Source of the DNA: an uncultured Ruminococcus sp.
Lineage (GTDB): Bacteria > Bacillota > Clostridia > Oscillospirales > Ruminococcaceae
Reading direction: 5' to 3'
Assembly: GCA_934463425.1 (NCBI GenBank)
Contig: CAKSJP010000012.1
Span: 1 to 64,000 of the forward strand
Length of the DNA stretch: 64,000 nt
Shown: piece after piece, positions 60,792 through 64,000 of the stretch
How positions within the stretch are numbered: the stretch's first letter is position 1
How the letters are laid out: every line of letters starts with the position of its first letter
Notes under the pieces: generated by a model
What the model was told of the DNA's origin: nothing
The model's database searches: none
Seen by the model: only the letters and a program-made list of their open reading frames with translations
Program-made: the position numbers and the translations under genes

Positions 60792-62753
60792 ATGCCAAAT
60801 CTTTTTCAAAAATGTACCGCAGTTTGCATGGCAGCAGCGTTAGGTCTTATGTCGGTCGGTTGTTTAGACTGGGAAGAAGACCTTCCGGCAGAAGAACAAG
60901 GAAACGCTTCAGATACTTACACTTTAATGCTGTATATGTGTGCCTCTGACCTAGAATCTGAGGGCGGATTTGCTACGGAAGATCTCAACGAAATTATGTA
61001 TGGATACAGCGCCGGCAATCTGAATGTCATCGTGCAGACTGGCGGAACAGCAGAATGGCAGAATACAGTAATTGCTGATGACCGCTGCCAGCGATATCGG
61101 GTGACAGAGGACGGATTGGAACTGGTAGATGACAGTCTGGGTATGCAGAACATGGCAGATGGTACTACACTGACTGATTTTATTCGATACTGCAGCAGTA
61201 ATTATACTGCTGATCACTATGGACTGGTGCTGTGGGATCACGGCGGCGGTGTAGTGGGTGGATACGGCTATGATGAAAATTTTGACGGTGACAGCATGAG
61301 CTTGACAGAAATGTCTCACGCTTTGGAAGATGCTGAGGTCCATTTGGATATGTTAGGATTCGATGCCTGCCTGATGGCAAACTTTGAAACCTGTCTGATG
61401 GCAGCGCCATATGTCAACTACCTGATTGCTTCTGAAGAACCAGAACCTGGATGTGGTTGGTATTACACGGATTGGATCGGAAAGCTTTCAAAAAATTGTG
61501 GGATTCCGCCAGAATCCTATGGCCGTCAGATCATTGACGACTATATCAGGGAAAGTAGTTGGAATTCTCCCAGCATGTATTCTACGCTTGGCATGTTTGA
61601 TCTGAAGCAGGTGACGCAGAAACTGCTGCCGGCGCTAAACCAGTTTTCCGATGATGCGGCACAGCAGCTTTCGGCTGGAGAATACCGTAAAATTTCCCAG
61701 AGCCGCAGCAATACTCGTGCGGTGTATCAATCCGATCTGGATCATATCGATCTGTTGGATTATGCGCGGCACACTCAAAGTGAAACAGCAAGCCAGTTAG
61801 AAAAAGCGATTTCAGAATGTATCGTATATTACCGAGAAACGGTGAACGGCAGCGGAGACAATGGCCTTTCGATTTTATTCCCTTACTATGATTTGTCCGT
61901 ACTGGATATGCTGAAAGAAATGTATCAGATCTTAGGCTATGATGATGCATATCCGGCGTTTCTGGAACAATTTGCAAATGTTATGGCAGGGGGACAGATT
62001 TCAGTTTCTGGTTTTTCTAACACGCAGAATCATGCAGCAGCCAACGCATACAGCGGTTTTCAGTGGTTTGATGTTGATGCCGGCTATGACGAATCGTACT
62101 ATGAAACCTATAGCGCAGATCTGAGCCTGTTGGAAACCACAGAAGTAGACGGCAAGTGGGTGTTGGAGCTTTCAGAAGAAGACTGGGAAATTGTCAACGA
62201 TGCCGCTATGCAGATGTTTGCTGTTTATGACGGTATCTATGTGGATATGGGATTGGATGATTACTGTGAATTCGATGATTATGGCAATTTGATCGTAGAG
62301 TATGACCAGACATGGGTGGCACTGGACGGACGGGTTGTACCGTTTTTCCATGAATCCTATACCAGTGACGGAGACACCTTTTTCACCTGTGGTTCTGTAC
62401 CGTGTATCTATAATGGGATTGATGCAGAGATCGTGCTTGCCTGGGACACCGAGCACCCGTCTGGATATGCTGCCGGTGTTCGCCCGGTATATACAGATAG
62501 TGTAGCAGCCAAAGGACTGTATGAAATTCAAGATGGGGATACATTTCAGGTGTACTATGATATTTATGACGAAGATCTCAATTATGTAGAGACCACAACG
62601 TTAGAGGATGAAATCTTCACCGTACAGGGCAGCTTAGAAGTCGGCTACGCAGATGCATCAGTTCAATTAGGAGACACTTTTATTTATTATGTGTTGGAGG
62701 ATGTTTACAACAATACATACTATACTGATTCGATCGCATATCTGGAAAAATGA
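60792..62753 (+). CDS. Clostripain-family (C11) cysteine peptidase lipoprotein
   Basis: A 653-residue lipoprotein: signal with lipobox MSVGC, an acidic linker, then a C11 clostripain-like domain (about 40-380) with catalytic His in LWDHGGG and Cys in GFDACLMA. Clostripain homologues cut after Arg or Lys. The C-terminal 270 residues form a beta-rich region of unknown role, very acidic overall. RBS GAAAGGATCCGTTT. No clear promoter was seen in the upstream 60 bases. Likely a surface peptidase acting on host or dietary protein. Confidence 0.9.
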   Translation: MPNLFQKCTAVCMAAALGLMSVGCLDWEEDLPAEEQGNASDTYTLMLYMCASDLESEGGFATEDLNEIMYGYSAGNLNVIVQTGGTAEWQNTVIADDRCQRYRVTEDGLELVDDSLGMQNMADGTTLTDFIRYCSSNYTADHYGLVLWDHGGGVVGGYGYDENFDGDSMSLTEMSHALEDAEVHLDMLGFDACLMANFETCLMAAPYVNYLIASEEPEPGCGWYYTDWIGKLSKNCGIPPESYGRQIIDDYIRESSWNSPSMYSTLGMFDLKQVTQKLLPALNQFSDDAAQQLSAGEYRKISQSRSNTRAVYQSDLDHIDLLDYARHTQSETASQLEKAISECIVYYRETVNGSGDNGLSILFPYYDLSVLDMLKEMYQILGYDDAYPAFLEQFANVMAGGQISVSGFSNTQNHAAANAYSGFQWFDVDAGYDESYYETYSADLSLLETTEVDGKWVLELSEEDWEIVNDAAMQMFAVYDGIYVDMGLDDYCEFDDYGNLIVEYDQTWVALDGRVVPFFHESYTSDGDTFFTCGSVPCIYNGIDAEIVLAWDTEHPSGYAAGVRPVYTDSVAAKGLYEIQDGDTFQVYYDIYDEDLNYVETTTLEDEIFTVQGSLEVGYADASVQLGDTFIYYVLEDVYNNTYYTDSIAYLEK

Positions 62754-62829
62754 TTGCAAAAGCCATAGTCTGTCGGCGTTAAACCCACGCCAAAAAATGA
62801 ACAAAATCACAAAAAACTCATCCTTTTCC

Positions 62830-62859
62830 TTGACAAAGAATACCTGATTGTGTTATAAT
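62830..62859 (+). promoter_or_regulatory. Sigma-A promoter of the BspA-like gene
   Basis: TTGACA (62830-62835), 18 bp, TATAAT (62854-62859). Confidence 0.85.
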
Positions 62860-62907
62860 AGGAATATCAAGAATATGTAATATATTCGACAACAAAGGAG
62901 GCATATT

Positions 62908-64000
62908 ATGAAGAAACAATGGAAACGGCTGGCTGCTCTTTCGTCGGCAGCAGTCATGGCGGCGGGAACGCTGCTGTACTTCCCGACCGATACCCTGCAA
63001 AATATCTCATGGGGGATCACGGCGAGTGCGGAGGAAACAGGTGCAGGGACAGAAAGTGACGGCTTGACCTGGACACTGAGTGCCGACGGCACAACAATGA
63101 CCATCAGCGGCTCAGGGGCGATGATGGGTTATAGTTGGAGTGCCAATAGCCCTGCAACCCAAAAGAAAGACAACGTAAAAAAAGTTGTGATTGAAGATGG
63201 CGTTACAAGCATCGGAAATTATGCGTTTTACAATTGCAGCAATTTAAAAAGCATTAAAATTCCAGAAGGTGTCACAAGCATCGGAAATTATGCGTTTTAC
63301 GATTGCAGCAGTTTAACAAGCATTGAAATTCCGAGTAGTGTCACAAGCATCGGAAATGGTGCGTTTGCCGGGTGTGGCAAGTTAACTAGCATCGAAATTC
63401 CGAGTGGTGTCACAAGCATTGGAGATAATACGTTTTCCGGTTGCAGCAGCTTGACAGACATCACGATTCCAGATAGTGTCACAAGTATCGGAAGGTATGC
63501 GTTTCAGAATTGCAGCAGCTTGACAGACATCACGATTCCAGGTAGTGTCACAAGCATCGGAGGTTCTGCGTTTTCCAGTTGCAGCAGCTTGACAGACATC
63601 ACGATTCCAGGTAGTGTCACAAGCATCGGAAATTATGCGTTTGAGCGTTGCAACAATTTAGCAAGCATCGAAATTCCGAGTAGTGTCACAAGCATCGGAA
63701 ATGGTGCGTTTCAGAATTGCAGCAGCTTGACAGACATCACGATTCCAGGTAGTGTCACAAGCATCGGAAGTTCTGCGTTTTCCAGTTGCAGCCGCTTGAC
63801 AGACATCAAGATTCTAGGTAGTGTCACAAGCATCGGAGGTTCTGCGTTTTACGGTTGCAGCAGCTTGACAGACATCACGATTCCAGGTAGTGTCACAAGC
63901 ATCGGATATAATGCGTTTTACGGTTGCAGAAGCTTGACAGACATCACGATTCCAGGTAGTGTCACAAGCATCGGAGGTTCTGCGTTTAAGAGTTGCAGCA
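62908..64000 (+). CDS. BspA-like leucine-rich-repeat surface protein (3' partial)
   Basis: Starts at ATG behind AAAGGAGGCATATT and runs off the window. The first 40 residues are a signal peptide (KKQWKRLAALSSAAVMAAGT, then a TASA-type cleavage region). A short beta segment with GLTWTLSADGTTMTISGSGA follows, typical of Ruminococcus LRR proteins. From 63202 on, 23-residue LRR_5 repeats of the form VTSIGxxAFxxCSSLTDITI continue to the edge (eleven complete, a twelfth cut). Such proteins bind host or fibre ligands and often end in a wall anchor or dockerin, not visible here. Confidence 0.9.
   Translation, partial: MKKQWKRLAALSSAAVMAAGTLLYFPTDTLQNISWGITASAEETGAGTESDGLTWTLSADGTTMTISGSGAMMGYSWSANSPATQKKDNVKKVVIEDGVTSIGNYAFYNCSNLKSIKIPEGVTSIGNYAFYDCSSLTSIEIPSSVTSIGNGAFAGCGKLTSIEIPSGVTSIGDNTFSGCSSLTDITIPDSVTSIGRYAFQNCSSLTDITIPGSVTSIGGSAFSSCSSLTDITIPGSVTSIGNYAFERCNNLASIEIPSSVTSIGNGAFQNCSSLTDITIPGSVTSIGSSAFSSCSRLTDIKILGSVTSIGGSAFYGCSSLTDITIPGSVTSIGYNAFYGCRSLTDITIPGSVTSIGGSAFKSCS
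63202..64000 (+). repeat. Tandem 69-bp coding repeats (LRR_5)
   Basis: Twelve units spaced exactly 69 bp from GTTACAAGCATCGG (63202) through GTCACAAGCATCGG (63961). Later units share long identical blocks around GACAGACATCACGATTCCAG; the first units and unit 7 diverge more. Confidence 0.95.

Noticed and set aside
62775-62791. GGCGT..ACGCC dyad after the clostripain gene
   Set aside because: Only five base pairs and followed by A rather than T on the coding strand.
63202-64000. Regularly spaced repeats as a possible CRISPR array
   Set aside because: The 69-bp period is in frame, encodes LRR_5 units, and there are no unique spacers.

Overview
The window reads as chromosome from a low-to-medium G+C Gram-positive gut anaerobe, most like Ruminococcus and relatives (Oscillospiraceae). 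The signs are a sortase-anchored LPQTG protein with a very long Thr-rich stalk, BspA-type leucine-rich surface repeats, a GTP-type PEP carboxykinase, a gerA-type spore germination operon, strong AGGAGG ribosome sites and many near-perfect sigma-A promoters (TTGACA, 17 bp, TATAAT). No species can be named from sequence alone. No phage, CRISPR array, rRNA or intact insertion sequence was seen; there is one tRNA-Pro and one decayed transposase fragment.

Layout. 1-8500: tail of an LPQTG surface protein, a TetR repressor with its promoter and operator, then an ECF importer (two ATPases fused to EcfT, plus a separate S component) followed by a pair of ABC exporter-fold half transporters. 8.7-12.6 kb: NSS Na+ symporter (minus), a structured leader, a small tautomerase, Maf and a DUF4317 protein. 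12.7-19 kb: cyclophilin lipoprotein, then the tight operon murD, two M42 peptidases, a GNAT protein and a PLP lyase-like protein. 19.2-23.3 kb: a zinc-ribbon/PASTA pseudokinase and pckG. 23.4-29.6 kb: gerAC-gerAB-gerAA (minus), CapA lipoprotein, a DUF3267 protein and an M23 SpoIIQ-like protein. 29.8-33.3 kb: a heterodimeric ABC exporter. 33.4-37.6 kb (minus): an unrecognised 644-residue coiled-coil protein behind cobT, a transposase remnant and an esterase. 37.8-42 kb (minus): the GGGtGRT protein with a NifU-like partner, an acetyltransferase with ThrH, tRNA-Pro and a FAH-family hydrolase. 42.3-44.1 kb: lepA.

44.2-53.1 kb is a cyclic-di-GMP region. A diguanylate cyclase and an HD-GYP phosphodiesterase share the same LacI-like cytosolic sensor with different output domains, and a FIST-EAL phosphodiesterase lies in an operon with the cyclase. 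nadA and a HAD phosphatase sit between them. After the HD-GYP gene come two ThiF-family E1-like enzymes and two small unknown proteins.

55.4-59.7 kb (minus) is an unusual operon of LytTR response regulator, membrane-anchored surface protein and DISM-type sensor kinase. The right end holds a frameshifted lipoprotein gene, a TM2 protein, a clostripain-family lipoprotein and the start of a BspA-like protein with nearly identical 69-bp repeats that runs off the window.

The parts most worth follow-up are the sensor-swapped cyclic-di-GMP pair, the regulator/surface-protein/kinase operon, the pseudokinase, an RNA-like element found in two unrelated leaders, and the palindrome controlling the GGGtGRT pair.
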